From contig NZ_QFFU01000014.1 of assembly GCF_003131185.1 (NCBI RefSeq), positions 1 to 64,000 on the forward strand: a stretch of 64,000 nucleotides of DNA. The letters run 5' to 3'. The stretch's first letter is position 1; every line of letters begins with the position of its first letter. A model generated the notes under the pieces. The model did no database searches and was not told the origin of the DNA. It saw nothing but the letters and a program-made list of their open reading frames with translations. Both the position numbers and the translations under genes were made by a program. Positions 42,849 through 52,006 of the stretch are shown in pieces. The DNA comes from Pseudomonas ovata. Lineage in GTDB: Bacteria > Pseudomonadota > Gammaproteobacteria > Pseudomonadales > Pseudomonadaceae.

Positions 42849-44654
42849 ATGCCTGACTACAAGGCCCCCTTGCGTGATATTCGTTTCGTGCGTGATGAGC
42901 TGCTGGGTTATGAAGCCCATTACCAGAGCCTGCCGGCCTGCCAGGACGCCACGCCCGACATGGTCGATGCCATCCTGGAAGAGGGTGCGCGTTTCTGTGA
43001 GCAGGTGCTGGCCCCGCTCAATCGCGTCGGCGACATCGAAGGCTGCCAATGGAGCGAGGCGGGCGTGAAGACGCCGACCGGCTTCAAGCAGGCCTACAAG
43101 CAATTCGTCGAAGGCGGCTGGCCGAGCCTGGCCCATGATGTCGAGCACGGCGGCCAGGGTTTGCCCGAGTCGCTGGGGCTGGCCATCAGCGAACTGGTCG
43201 GCGAGGCCAACTGGTCGTGGGGCATGTACCCCGGCCTGTCGCATGGCGCGATGAACACCATTTCCGAGCACGGCACGCCCGAGCAGCAGGAGACCTACCT
43301 GACCAGGCTGGTGTCCGGCGAGTGGACCGGCACCATGTGCCTGACCGAGTCGCACTGCGGCACCGACCTTGGCATGCTGCGCACCCGCGCCGAGCCCCAG
43401 GCCGATGGCTCCTACAAGGTCAGCGGCACCAAGATCTTCATTTCCGCCGGCGAACACGACATGGCCGATAACATCGTCCACATCGTGCTGGCCCGCCTGC
43501 CGGATGCACCGGCCGGCACCAAGGGCATTTCGCTGTTCATCGTGCCCAAGTTCCTGCCCGACGCTCAGGGTGGCCTCGGTGAGCGCAACGCGGTGGCCTG
43601 TGGCTCGCTCGAGCACAAGATGGGCATTCACGGCAACGCCACGTGCGTGATGAACTTCGACGGCGCCACCGGCTTTCTGATCGGCCCGCCGAACAAGGGC
43701 CTGAACTGCATGTTCACCTTCATGAACACCGCTCGCCTGGGCACTGCGCTGCAAGGCCTGGCCCATGCCGAGGTGGCGTTCCAGGGTGGCCTGCAATACG
43801 CCCGCGACCGCTTGCAGATGCGCTCGCTGACCGGCCCCAAGGCCCCGGACAAGGCCGCTGACCCGATCATCGTGCACCCTGATGTGCGGCGCATGCTGCT
43901 GACCATGAAGGCCTTTGCTGAAGGCACCCGGGCCATGGTGTATTTCACGGCCAAGCAGGTCGACATCGTCAAGTACAGCCAGGACGAAGAGCAGCGCAAG
44001 GCCGCCGACGCGCTGCTGGCCTTCATGACCCCGATCGCCAAGGCGTTCATGACCGAGGTCGGCTTTGAAGCCGCCAACCACGGTGTGCAGATCTATGGCG
44101 GCCACGGCTTCATCGCCGAGTGGGGCATGGAGCAGAACGTACGCGACAGCCGCATTTCGATGCTCTACGAGGGCACCACCGGCATCCAGGCCCTCGACCT
44201 GCTGGGCCGCAAGGTGCTGATGACCCAGGGCGAGGCGCTCAAGGGCTTCACCCGGATTGTCCACAAGTTCTGCCAGGCCAACGAGGGCAATGAAGCTATC
44301 GCCGCGTTCACCGCGCCGCTGGCAGCGTTGAACAAGGAATGGGGCGAGCTGACCATGAAGGTCGGCATGGCGGCCATGAAAGACCGTGAAGAAGTGGGCG
44401 CGGCCTCCGTGGATTACCTGATGTTCTCGGGCTATGCATGCCTGGCCTACTTCTGGGCCGACATGGCACGTGCGGCGGCGCAGAAACTGGCCGAAGGCAC
44501 CTCGGAGCAGGCGTTCTACACGGCCAAGCTGCAGACGGCGCGCTTCTACTACGAGCGCATCCTGCCCCGTACCCGCACCCATGCGGCGGCCATCGTGTCG
44601 GGCGCAGCCAACCTGATGGACATGAAAGAAGAAGACTTCGGCCTGGGTTACTGA
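42849..44654 (+). CDS. Acyl-CoA dehydrogenase (PA0506-like, FadE type)
   Basis: FAD enzyme catalysing the first oxidation of fatty acyl-CoA in beta-oxidation. The 601-residue length is that of the large C-terminally extended acyl-CoA dehydrogenases. Visible are [42 protein letters not shown] (FAD/substrate region), [23 protein letters not shown], and [29 protein letters not shown] with the catalytic-site region of the family. ATG 42849 ([13 protein letters not shown]) matches its paralogue at 46367. A PsrA-type operator precedes it. Confidence 0.92.
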   Translation: MPDYKAPLRDIRFVRDELLGYEAHYQSLPACQDATPDMVDAILEEGARFCEQVLAPLNRVGDIEGCQWSEAGVKTPTGFKQAYKQFVEGGWPSLAHDVEHGGQGLPESLGLAISELVGEANWSWGMYPGLSHGAMNTISEHGTPEQQETYLTRLVSGEWTGTMCLTESHCGTDLGMLRTRAEPQADGSYKVSGTKIFISAGEHDMADNIVHIVLARLPDAPAGTKGISLFIVPKFLPDAQGGLGERNAVACGSLEHKMGIHGNATCVMNFDGATGFLIGPPNKGLNCMFTFMNTARLGTALQGLAHAEVAFQGGLQYARDRLQMRSLTGPKAPDKAADPIIVHPDVRRMLLTMKAFAEGTRAMVYFTAKQVDIVKYSQDEEQRKAADALLAFMTPIAKAFMTEVGFEAANHGVQIYGGHGFIAEWGMEQNVRDSRISMLYEGTTGIQALDLLGRKVLMTQGEALKGFTRIVHKFCQANEGNEAIAAFTAPLAALNKEWGELTMKVGMAAMKDREEVGAASVDYLMFSGYACLAYFWADMARAAAQKLAEGTSEQAFYTAKLQTARFYYERILPRTRTHAAAIVSGAANLMDMKEEDFGLGY

Positions 44655-44877
44655 TCGGCCGGACCTTTGATAGTGCGCAGGAGCGGCCGGGGTCGTGCCG
44701 TTCCTGCGTCATGCTGTTGAATACCCCCTCCTTTATCCTTCGATCAATCTTTGCCGATTCCTGCCGTTACAGAAATTAGTTGGCTATTTAGTTCCTACTG
44801 AATGCATTACTAACCCAGCAAAGGCACAATGCCATTATGCAGGGCCATTTTCTGATGCCGAGTAGGAGACATCCCCC

Positions 44878-46170
44878 TTGTTGCGTCCATCTGCTGCACG
44901 ACTGAGTCATTTCCTGCCTGCCGGCATTCTGTTCCTGGGCGGCCTGGCAGCGGCCTATGTCAAAGACCTGAGTGTCTTCTTCACTTCGCTGTTCAATGTT
45001 CTGCCGACCCTGGTGCTGCTGCTGGGTGGTGCGTATTGCGCGGTGTATCGCCGCCAGCGTGAGCTGGCCTTGATGGTCACGGTGTACATCGCCTATTACC
45101 TGCTCGACACCCAGACCGACTTCTACCGGGACAATGGCGTGGTGCGTGAAGACGCCGCCGTGGTGTTCCACCTGATGTGCCTGCTGTTGCCGTTGATGTT
45201 CGGCCTGTATGCCGCCTGGGAAGAGCGTACCCACCTGTTCCAGGACCTGGTGGCGCGGCTGGCGGTGTTGCTGCTGGTCGCAGGCGTGGCACTGGGGCTG
45301 GAACAGAGCTATCCGGTGGAGGTGCAGAACTGGCTGGCCGACATTCGCTGGCCGTTGCTGCACGGTTCGTGGATGAGCCTGATCCAGCTCTCCTATGTCA
45401 TGTTCCTGATCGCTTTCGGCGTATTGACCTGGCAGTACCTGAACAAACCGCGCCCGTTGCACGCCGCCCAACTGGTCGGGCTGCTGGGTCTGTTCTGGGC
45501 CTTGCCCAAGACGTTCATCCTGCCGTTCACGCTGAACATCATGTGCAGCCAGGTCATGTTGATGATTGCCGCCGCCGTGGCGCAGGAGGCCTATCAGATG
45601 GCCTTTCGTGACGAACTGACCGGGCTGCCGGGACGCCGTGCCCTCAACGAGCGGTTGCAGCGGCTGGGGCGCAACTATGTGCTGGCAATGAGTGACGTGG
45701 ATCACTTCAAGAAATTCAACGACACCCATGGCCACGATGTCGGCGACCAGGTGCTGCGCCTGGTGGCCAGCAAGTTGTCGAAAATCAGCCAGGGCGGTGG
45801 CAAGGCCTATCGGTACGGGGGTGAAGAGTTTGCCATCGTGTTTTCCGGCAAGACGCTGGAAGAATGTATGCCGCATCTGGAAATGGTCCGCGAAACCATC
45901 GCCAACTATCAGATCCAGTTGCGCAATCCCGATAACCGTCCGGAAGATGACCTGCAGGGCAGGCTGCGCCGGGGATCGGCACAGGCGGGCAGTGTGTCGG
46001 TCACGATCAGCATCGGCGTGGCCGATCGTCAGCCTGAACAGCGCACCCCTGACGAAGTGCTCAAGGCCGCCGACCAGGCGCTGTATGCCGCCAAGGGCGC
46101 CGGCCGCAATTGCGTGGTGGCGCATGGGCAACCTCAGAGGCGCTCAATGCGTACCGCCGACGCGATATAG
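44878..46170 (+). CDS. Membrane diguanylate cyclase (GGDEF)
   Basis: A 430-residue inner-membrane protein with about seven hydrophobic helices in the first 245 residues, then a GGDEF domain (about 250-415). The active-site motif is YRYGGEEFAIVF (GGEEF at 314-318), with DELTGLPGRRAL and DVDHFKKFNDTHGHDVGDQVL intact, so it should make cyclic di-GMP. The RxxD inhibitory site expected just before GGEEF is absent (GGGK there). TTG 44878 is the apparent start, with AGGAG upstream; no ATG or GTG fits. It lies between the two acyl-CoA dehydrogenase paralogues. Confidence 0.88.
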   Translation: MLRPSAARLSHFLPAGILFLGGLAAAYVKDLSVFFTSLFNVLPTLVLLLGGAYCAVYRRQRELALMVTVYIAYYLLDTQTDFYRDNGVVREDAAVVFHLMCLLLPLMFGLYAAWEERTHLFQDLVARLAVLLLVAGVALGLEQSYPVEVQNWLADIRWPLLHGSWMSLIQLSYVMFLIAFGVLTWQYLNKPRPLHAAQLVGLLGLFWALPKTFILPFTLNIMCSQVMLMIAAAVAQEAYQMAFRDELTGLPGRRALNERLQRLGRNYVLAMSDVDHFKKFNDTHGHDVGDQVLRLVASKLSKISQGGGKAYRYGGEEFAIVFSGKTLEECMPHLEMVRETIANYQIQLRNPDNRPEDDLQGRLRRGSAQAGSVSVTISIGVADRQPEQRTPDEVLKAADQALYAAKGAGRNCVVAHGQPQRRSMRTADAI

Positions 46171-46366
46171 GCCGGGCCTGCGAGCCTTCAAGGAGAAAAA
46201 GCGCATTACTAATGGCGGTGACCGGGACTGACTTTATAGTCACAAGCGGACCCTATGTGTCGCATTAGTTGTTCGGATACACTCGGATCTTTCATTGCCT
46301 GGCCCGGCCAATGGCAGGTCCGGTTTTATCTGTTGTGTCTCTAGCTCCCCGCTCACGAGGTATGCC

Positions 46367-48145
46367 ATGGCTGACTACAAAGCGCCGTTGCGCGATATGC
46401 GCTTCGTTCTGAATGAAGTGTTCGAGGTCTCCCGACTCTGGGCCCGGCTGCCGGCCCTGGCCGAGGTGGTCGACACCGAAACGGTCGATGCCATCCTTGA
46501 AGAAGCCGGCAAGGTCACCAGCAAGAGCATTGCGCCACTCAGCCGCAGCGGCGATGAAGAGGGCTGCCACTGGAACGACACGGTGGTCACCACCCCGAGC
46601 GGTTTCCCTGAGGCGTATCGCACCTATGCCGAAGGCGGCTGGGTGGGCGTGGGCGGCAACCCCGAGTTCGGCGGCATGGGCATGCCCAAGGTGGTGGGCG
46701 CGCTGGTCGAGGAAATGCTCAACTCCGCCAGCCTGGCCTTCGGCCTGTACCCGATGCTGACCTCCGGCGCCTGCGTGTCGCTCAACAACCACGCCACCGA
46801 GGCCCTCAAGGCCACTTACCTGCCCAATATGTATGCCGGCACCTGGTGTGGCTCGATGTGCCTGACCGAAGCACATGCCGGCACTGACCTGGGGATTATC
46901 CGTACCCGCGCCGAACCCCGGGCCGACGGTGTCTACACGATCAGCGGCAGCAAGATCTTTATCACAGGTGGCGAGCACGACCTGGCCGAGAACATCATTC
47001 ACCTGGTCCTGGCCAAGCTGCCCGATGCGCCAGCCGGCCCCAAGGGCATCTCGCTGTTTCTGGTGCCCAAGTTCCTGGTCAACGATGACGGCAGCCTGGG
47101 CGAGCGCAATGCCGTCAGTTGCGGCTCCATCGAACACAAGATGGGCATTCAGGCGTCGGCCACCTGCGTGATGAATTTCGATGGCGCCGAGGGGTATCTG
47201 GTCGGCGAGCCGAACAAGGGGCTGGCGGCGATGTTCACCATGATGAACTACGAGCGCCTGGGGGTCGGCATCCAGGGCTTGGCGTCCGGCGAGCGCTCCT
47301 ACCAGAACGCCATCGACTACGCCCGCGAACGCCTGCAAAGCCGGGCGCCGACCGGTGCGCAGCAACGCGATAAAGTTGCCGATCCGATCATCGTGCACCC
47401 CGATGTGCGGCGCATGCTGCTGACCATGAAAGCCTTGAACGAGGGCGGCCGGGCGTTTACCGCCTATGTCGCGCTGCAGCTGGACATCGCCAAGTACAGC
47501 GAAGACGCAGACGAGCGCCAGCGCGCCGACGCCCTGGTGGCGCTGCTGACCCCGGTGGCCAAGGCCTTCCTGACCGACCTGGGCCTGGAAATCACCGTTC
47601 ATGGCCAGCAGGTGCTGGGCGGGCATGGCTACATTCGTGAATGGGGCCAGGAGCAACTGGTGCGTGACGTGCGCATCACCCAGATCTACGAAGGCACCAA
47701 CGGCATCCAGGCGCTGGACCTGGTGGGGCGCAAGATCGTCGGCTCGCAGGGGCAGTGGTACCGGTTGTTTTCCGATGAAGTGCGTCAGTTCATCGACGCC
47801 GCCGACAGCCGGCTGGCCGAATTCGTCGAGCCCCTGCGCAGCGCGCTGGACAAGCTCGATGAACTGACCGGGTTGATCCTCGAACGCGCGCAGCAGAACC
47901 CCAACGAAATCGGCGCGGCCTCTGTGGAGTACCTGCATCAGTTCGGTTACACCGCCTATGCCTGGATGTGGGCGCGCATGGCCGGCGCAGCGCTGGGCAA
48001 AGAGGCCCAGGATGAGTTCTACGCCAGCAAACTGGGCACTGCGCGGTTCTACTTTGCCCGCCTGTTGCCGCGCATCCATTCGCTGGATGCCTCGGTGCGC
48101 GCAGGCAGTGAATCGTTGTATCTGCTGGAGGCTTCGCAATTCTGA
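46367..48145 (+). CDS. Acyl-CoA dehydrogenase, paralogue of the 42849 gene
   Basis: A 592-residue FAD-dependent acyl-CoA dehydrogenase clearly paralogous to the gene at 42849, with the shared N-terminus [18 protein letters not shown]. It also has [44 protein letters not shown] and VRDVRITQIYEGTNGIQALDLVGRK. It likely serves another acyl-chain range. Its leader has no PsrA palindrome, so the two copies are probably regulated differently. A perfect terminator lies about 190 bp downstream. Confidence 0.92.
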   Translation: MADYKAPLRDMRFVLNEVFEVSRLWARLPALAEVVDTETVDAILEEAGKVTSKSIAPLSRSGDEEGCHWNDTVVTTPSGFPEAYRTYAEGGWVGVGGNPEFGGMGMPKVVGALVEEMLNSASLAFGLYPMLTSGACVSLNNHATEALKATYLPNMYAGTWCGSMCLTEAHAGTDLGIIRTRAEPRADGVYTISGSKIFITGGEHDLAENIIHLVLAKLPDAPAGPKGISLFLVPKFLVNDDGSLGERNAVSCGSIEHKMGIQASATCVMNFDGAEGYLVGEPNKGLAAMFTMMNYERLGVGIQGLASGERSYQNAIDYARERLQSRAPTGAQQRDKVADPIIVHPDVRRMLLTMKALNEGGRAFTAYVALQLDIAKYSEDADERQRADALVALLTPVAKAFLTDLGLEITVHGQQVLGGHGYIREWGQEQLVRDVRITQIYEGTNGIQALDLVGRKIVGSQGQWYRLFSDEVRQFIDAADSRLAEFVEPLRSALDKLDELTGLILERAQQNPNEIGAASVEYLHQFGYTAYAWMWARMAGAALGKEAQDEFYASKLGTARFYFARLLPRIHSLDASVRAGSESLYLLEASQF

Positions 48146-48334
48146 CGGCGTGTATCAGGCGTGTAAGCCAATGCTTACACGTTGTGGTGGCAAATCACCT
48201 CTTCCACAAAAATGGATCCAAAGATAATCTTGCTTCCAAGGACGTCGCGCAGGATGCGCAACCAGAATAACAGGGACACGTAGGGAAGCCTGCCAGGATG
48301 GCGGGAAGAAACGGATGTCAGGGAAACAGTCTGG

Positions 48335-48362
48335 AAAACCCCGCTTCGGCGGGGTTTTCTTT
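48335..48362 (+). terminator. Rho-independent terminator after the second acyl-CoA dehydrogenase
   Basis: A perfect AAAACCCCGC-TTCG-GCGGGGTTTT hairpin followed by CTTTG. The stable TTCG tetraloop and flanking A and T runs would let it work in both directions. Confidence 0.9.
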
Positions 48363-48424
48363 GTGTGCAGGTTTTTCCCGCAGGCTCCAGGGCAGACAAC
48401 TGATGGCGGTCTGCCAGAAGTCAT

Positions 48425-48452
48425 GGAACCCCTGCAGTGGCCCAGGGTCGAT
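48425..48452 (+). promoter_or_regulatory. Candidate AlgU (sigma-22) promoter of the Pmp3 gene
   Basis: GGAACCC, then 16 bases, then TCGAT. This resembles the AlgU/RpoE pattern GAACTT-N16/17-TCTGA. Osmotic-stress induction of Pmp3 proteins makes it plausible. The -10 match is imperfect. Confidence 0.35.
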
Positions 48453-48493
48453 TGAGCACAGGCTACAAAAGCCTTTCAATCAGGAGCTGACCC

Positions 48494-48655
48494 ATGGACA
48501 TTCTTCGCATCATCATCGCTATTCTGCTGCCGCCCCTGGGTGTGTTCATGCAAGTGGGCTTCGCCGGTGCCTTCTGGCTCAATATCCTGCTGACCCTGCT
48601 GGGCTATTTCCCCGGCATCATCCACGCCGTCTATATCATCGCCAGTCGCAAATAA
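48494..48655 (+). CDS. Pmp3/YqaE (UPF0057) family small membrane protein
   Basis: A 53-residue protein, too short for many gene finders. It has two membrane helices with the family pattern: ILLPPLGVFMQVGFAG in the first and LLTLLGYFPGIIHAVYII in the second. Pmp3-family proteolipids respond to salt and membrane stress and are reported to affect membrane potential. AGGAGC lies upstream of the ATG. Confidence 0.9.
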   Translation: MDILRIIIAILLPPLGVFMQVGFAGAFWLNILLTLLGYFPGIIHAVYIIASRK

Positions 48656-48670
48656 CCGTTTCGCGGCGGG

Positions 48671-49000
48671 TCAGGCCCGATAGTGTTCGGGCCTGTCCGG
48701 ACTGAGTTCGATCCATTGCAACTGTTGGGCACGGCCGATGAAGTTATCCACATCGGTGCCCATTTCCGGCAGGTTGGGGTAGTTGGCGTGCAAGGTGTCG
48801 ATGATCTGCTGGACAGTGCGCTGGCCATCGACCAGCTCGCTTATCCAGGTCGTGATGTCATCGAGCTGCACGTTGCCGCCAGGGCGTACGTGCAACAGAC
48901 GGCCCTGGCCGTCTTCACCCACTTCCAGGGTGCAGTCAGGGTGCCAGTGCGGGATGAGGGTGCGATCAAGCCTGAGGTGGTGCGGATGACCCAGTTTCAT
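48671..49000 (-). CDS. Orphan PqqD-like (RiPP recognition element) protein
   Basis: A 109-residue protein with the PqqD/RRE fold pattern. The N-terminal part has DRTLIPHWHP and LLHVRPGGNVQLDD. The helical half has ISELVDGQRTVQQIIDTLHANYP, ending VDNFIGRAQQLQWIELSPD. This aligns without gaps to the PqqD pattern I recall (IP-x-W-x-P, P-x-G-x-[IV]-x-L, DG-x-R-x-[DV], WIEL). PqqD normally binds the PqqA peptide for the radical-SAM enzyme PqqE, yet no pqqA, B, C, E or F is present here. ATG 49000 has AGAGGA upstream. A frame open to TTG 49123 adds a Cys-rich 41-residue extension without a good ribosome binding site. Confidence 0.8.
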   Translation of the reverse strand: MKLGHPHHLRLDRTLIPHWHPDCTLEVGEDGQGRLLHVRPGGNVQLDDITTWISELVDGQRTVQQIIDTLHANYPNLPEMGTDVDNFIGRAQQLQWIELSPDRPEHYRA

Positions 49001-49381
49001 GGTGATGTCCTCTGCCAGACAGGTGGCCCGCTCAAATGCGGACGGGCAGGCACTGCAACCCTCGACGGCGGTCACGCAAAACGGATTGCCGGCCTTCCTG
49101 CAAAGTGTAGTGCTGTCTTGCAATCACGCGACGGCTTTCATCAAACACAAAATAACTCACTGATTCATTAGCTATTGAATTCACCCTTGTAGGAGCGCGC
49201 TTGCCCGCGACCGAGTGCGTAGCGCTCGTAAAATTTCGGAAACGCCACAAATTTCTGAGTGTGAACACGTCTAAAATCTGCGAAACGCTGAAAATTTACG
49301 ACTGCTAACGCAGCCGGTCGCGGGCAGAGCGCGCTCCTACACCGGTCCCGTGCTTGCTGCGCGACAGCGTGCCGCCTTGGC
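49001..49381. other. Intergenic region with repeat element between davA and the PqqD-like gene
   Basis: 381 bp. The element at 49189-49340 fills the right half. The left half (49001-49188) is the leader of the PqqD-like gene and contains no short peptide with a PqqA-type E-x3-Y motif that I can find on either strand. Confidence 0.55.
49189..49340. repeat. Composite palindromic element (locus 4)
   Basis: Left end GTAGGAGCGCGCTTGCC, right end GGGCAGAGCGCGCTCCTAC, inner AAATTTACGACTGCTAACGCAGCCGG on the right side and AAAATTTCGGAAACGC on the left. It lies just past the davA stop codon. Confidence 0.86.
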
Positions 49382-50167
49382 TCATCGATACAACGCAGCA
49401 CGACGATCGCCCAGATAGTCATTAAGTGCCTTGGCGTCCTCGATCCGCTGGGCCTGCACATCGGCAATCAGCAATTGCTCTTCTTGCCCCGCCAGTGCGG
49501 GACGGCTGCCGTCCGGGCCGTTCAGGCTGCTCAGGCCGCAATAGTGCACCGTGTCTTCCTGCCCGCAGTAATTGACGTAGGCCAGGTAGCACTGGTTCTC
49601 GAAGGCCCGGGCGCGCACGGTCACCTCACAGACAAAATCGAACGGCATCATGTTGGCGGTCGGCACCACGATCAGCCCGGCGCCGGCCAGGGCCAGGCGG
49701 CGTACGGCTTCGGGAAACTCGACGTCGTAGCAGATCAACAGCCCCAGCCGCCAGCCATCAAGTTCGATCAGCGGAAACTGATCGTCGCCTGCGCTGAACA
49801 TGTTTTTGTCCAGGTCCCCGAACAGGTGGGTCTTGCGGTAGTTGCCCAGACGGTTGCCATGCGCGTCGATCAGTTGCGCGGCGTTGTACAGCCGGCCGTC
49901 TTCGCCGCGCTCGGGGTAGCCATAGGCAATGGCGACGCCGGTGTGCCGAGCGATCCTGGCAATCTGCCGCGCCGCCTCACCCTCGGCGGGCTGCGCCAGG
50001 CGCTGCACAGCGGCCGCGCCGATGTTGTAGCCGGTCAGGAACATCTCCGGGCACACCAGCAACTGCGCGCCTTGCTGTGCGGCGGCTTCGGCCTGGCGGG
50101 CCAGGCGCGCCAGGTTGGCGTCGATGTCCAGCGGCAGCGGCGGGCATTGATACAGGGCGATACGCAT
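49382..50167 (-). CDS. davA: 5-aminopentanamidase (delta-aminovaleramidase)
   Basis: Hydrolyses 5-aminopentanamide to 5-aminopentanoate in the lysine-to-glutarate pathway; cytoplasmic. The 261-residue nitrilase-superfamily protein has the Glu-Lys-Cys triad: E41 in CPEMFLTGYN, K112 in YRKTHLFGD, C146 in LLICYDVEFPE. It lies 12 bp downstream of davB on the same strand, which fixes the substrate assignment. A repeat element follows its stop. Confidence 0.93.
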   Translation of the reverse strand: MRIALYQCPPLPLDIDANLARLARQAEAAAQQGAQLLVCPEMFLTGYNIGAAAVQRLAQPAEGEAARQIARIARHTGVAIAYGYPERGEDGRLYNAAQLIDAHGNRLGNYRKTHLFGDLDKNMFSAGDDQFPLIELDGWRLGLLICYDVEFPEAVRRLALAGAGLIVVPTANMMPFDFVCEVTVRARAFENQCYLAYVNYCGQEDTVHYCGLSSLNGPDGSRPALAGQEEQLLIADVQAQRIEDAKALNDYLGDRRAALYR

Positions 50168-50179
50168 GACACCTCCGGG

Positions 50180-51859
50180 TTATTCAGGCAGGGCGATCGG
50201 GCCAAGTTCGTCGAACACATCGCCCGGGCCCGGGTTGTCCGCATGGGTGCGGCCGCCAAACTGGGTCATGATGCCCCAGACCGCATTGAGCGAGGTCTGC
50301 ACTGCACCTTCGACCCAGGCCGGCGTCCAGGAAATATCATCGCCGGCCAGGAACATGCCGCGCTGCTCGCAGGGCAGGTCCTGTTGCATGAAGTGCGCGT
50401 ACATGCGCTGGTTGTAGCGATAGTGCCCCGGCAGTGCGCCTTTGAAGGCACCGAGAAAATGCGGGTCCGCCTCCCATGAAATGGTGATCGGGTCGCCGAT
50501 GATATGGCTGGCGATGTCGACCTTGGGGTAGATCTTCTTCAGGGCATCCAGGGCCAGGCGCACGCGTTTTTCGGTGGGTTGCGGCAGCATTTTCAGCGCA
50601 TCGCTCATCCAGGCATACGACAGGCAGATGACCCCCGGTTTGTCGTCGCCGTTGTCGAACAGGTAGGTGCCGCGGGTCAGGCGGTCGGTCAGGGTCATGC
50701 TCATCAGGTCGCGGCCGGTTTCCGGGTCCTTGTCCTTCCAGAACGGCCGGTCGACCATGACGAAAGTCTTGGATGACTGCATGTAGCGGGTGCGGTCCAG
50801 GGCCATCCACATCTTTTGCGAGAACAGCGATTCCTCGCACTCGATCTGTGTGGTCAGCAGCCAGCTCTGGCAGGTGGTCAGCACCGCCGCGTAGTGACCT
50901 ACATTGCCCCAATTGTCGGTCACGGCCAGTTGGCCATCGGCGGCACGGGCGATGCGCTTGACGCCAGTGCGCGGGGCGCCGAGGTGCAAAGACGCCAGGC
51001 TGGTGCCGGCCGGCCAGTGAGCGCAACGTTCGGGTGCATGACGCCAGATACCCAGCGGCACCTGCTGCACGCCGCCAACGATCAGGTGCTGGTTTTCATC
51101 GCAGTTGGTCATGACCACGCGAAAGATTTCCAGCATCGAGTTGGGGAAGTCCGAGTCCCAGCCACCGGTACCGAAACCGACCTGGCCGAACACTTCTCGG
51201 TGGTAGAACGACAATTTGGCGAAGGCCTTGGAGGTGGCGACGAAATCGTAGAAGGTGCGGTCGTCCCACAGCGGCACCAGCTCGTTCCACAAGGCCTTCA
51301 GTTGCTTGACGTCGCGGTCACGGATCGCCTGCTGGATCGCAGCGAACTGCGAACCGGCTTCCAGCGCATCGGCCCAGGCGTCGGCCACTTCCTGGAACAG
51401 GGCCGGCAGGTCGCTGAGGCTTTGCGCGTAGTACGTGTTGCCTTCCAGGTCGACCACTGTGCTGCCGCTGGCCGGGGTCAGCGGGTTCGGAAACGGTTGG
51501 GTGTCCAGGCCGAGCTTGTCGACGTAATGGAAAAACGCCGTGGACGAGGCAGGGAAACGCATGCCCCCCAGTTCGGCGACGATGCCCTCGGCGCCCTCGA
51601 AGGCTTGCGAACGCAACCGCCCGCCCATTTGCGAGGCCTCGTAGACCACCGGTTTCAGCCCCAGCTTCATCAATTCGTAGGCAGCCACCATGCCGGCAAT
51701 GCCAGCGCCGACGATGGCCACCTCACGGCCGTGCTGCTCGACCGGAATGCTGCCCAATCCTGCCGGGTGCGTGATCCAGTCGTCGAAGGCAAAGGGGAAA
51801 TCCGGGCCATACATGGTGATCGGCTTTTGAACGTCTGCGCGGTGGCGAGTGTGTTTCAT
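50180..51859 (-). CDS. davB: L-lysine 2-monooxygenase
   Basis: FAD-dependent oxidative decarboxylation of L-lysine to 5-aminopentanamide. The 559-residue protein closely resembles P. putida DavB by eye, from KPITMYGPDFPFAFDDWITHPAGLGSIP through GxGxxG FAD site VAIVGAGIAGMVAAYE (G51-G56), LGGMRFP and the C-terminal FAD site AGDDISWTPAWVEGAVQTSLNAV. ATG 51859 is chosen to match the family N-terminus. It forms an operon with davA and lies 147 bp downstream of the Lrp-type regulator, with short palindromes between them. Confidence 0.95.
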   Translation of the reverse strand: MKHTRHRADVQKPITMYGPDFPFAFDDWITHPAGLGSIPVEQHGREVAIVGAGIAGMVAAYELMKLGLKPVVYEASQMGGRLRSQAFEGAEGIVAELGGMRFPASSTAFFHYVDKLGLDTQPFPNPLTPASGSTVVDLEGNTYYAQSLSDLPALFQEVADAWADALEAGSQFAAIQQAIRDRDVKQLKALWNELVPLWDDRTFYDFVATSKAFAKLSFYHREVFGQVGFGTGGWDSDFPNSMLEIFRVVMTNCDENQHLIVGGVQQVPLGIWRHAPERCAHWPAGTSLASLHLGAPRTGVKRIARAADGQLAVTDNWGNVGHYAAVLTTCQSWLLTTQIECEESLFSQKMWMALDRTRYMQSSKTFVMVDRPFWKDKDPETGRDLMSMTLTDRLTRGTYLFDNGDDKPGVICLSYAWMSDALKMLPQPTEKRVRLALDALKKIYPKVDIASHIIGDPITISWEADPHFLGAFKGALPGHYRYNQRMYAHFMQQDLPCEQRGMFLAGDDISWTPAWVEGAVQTSLNAVWGIMTQFGGRTHADNPGPGDVFDELGPIALPE

Positions 51860-51928
51860 GTCTGACGGCCCTGGTCGACTGCGGGTTCGGTTAGGCAACA
51901 GTCTAGGCAGGGATGCGTACGTTAATAA

Positions 51929-51972
51929 GACACAATATGTCGTCAATGTGTTGAAGACTGAGTCAATATGAC
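51929..51972. promoter_or_regulatory. Paired palindromes in the davB leader
   Basis: GACACAATATGTC (51929-51941, GACA-N5-TGTC) and GTCAATATGAC (51962-51972, GTCA-N3-TGAC). Their centres are 32 bp apart, about three helical turns. They are AT-rich and symmetric, as expected for operators of the adjacent Lrp/AsnC protein. The assignment is by position only. Confidence 0.5.
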
Positions 51973-52006
51973 GAGTGAGGCGGGCGATATGACGAAATCG
52001 TCTGCA

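Larger units (their letters stand above)
48146..48493. other. Intergenic region before the Pmp3 gene
   Basis: 348 bp holding the terminator at 48335-48362 and a candidate envelope-stress promoter at 48425-48452. The stretch 48146-48330 shows nothing I can assign. Confidence 0.55.

Noticed and set aside
49001-49123. Cys-rich 41-residue in-frame extension of the PqqD-like gene considered as a RiPP precursor or leader
   Set aside because: It would start at TTG without a convincing ribosome binding site, while ATG 49000 has AGAGGA. No separate stop makes it an independent peptide.
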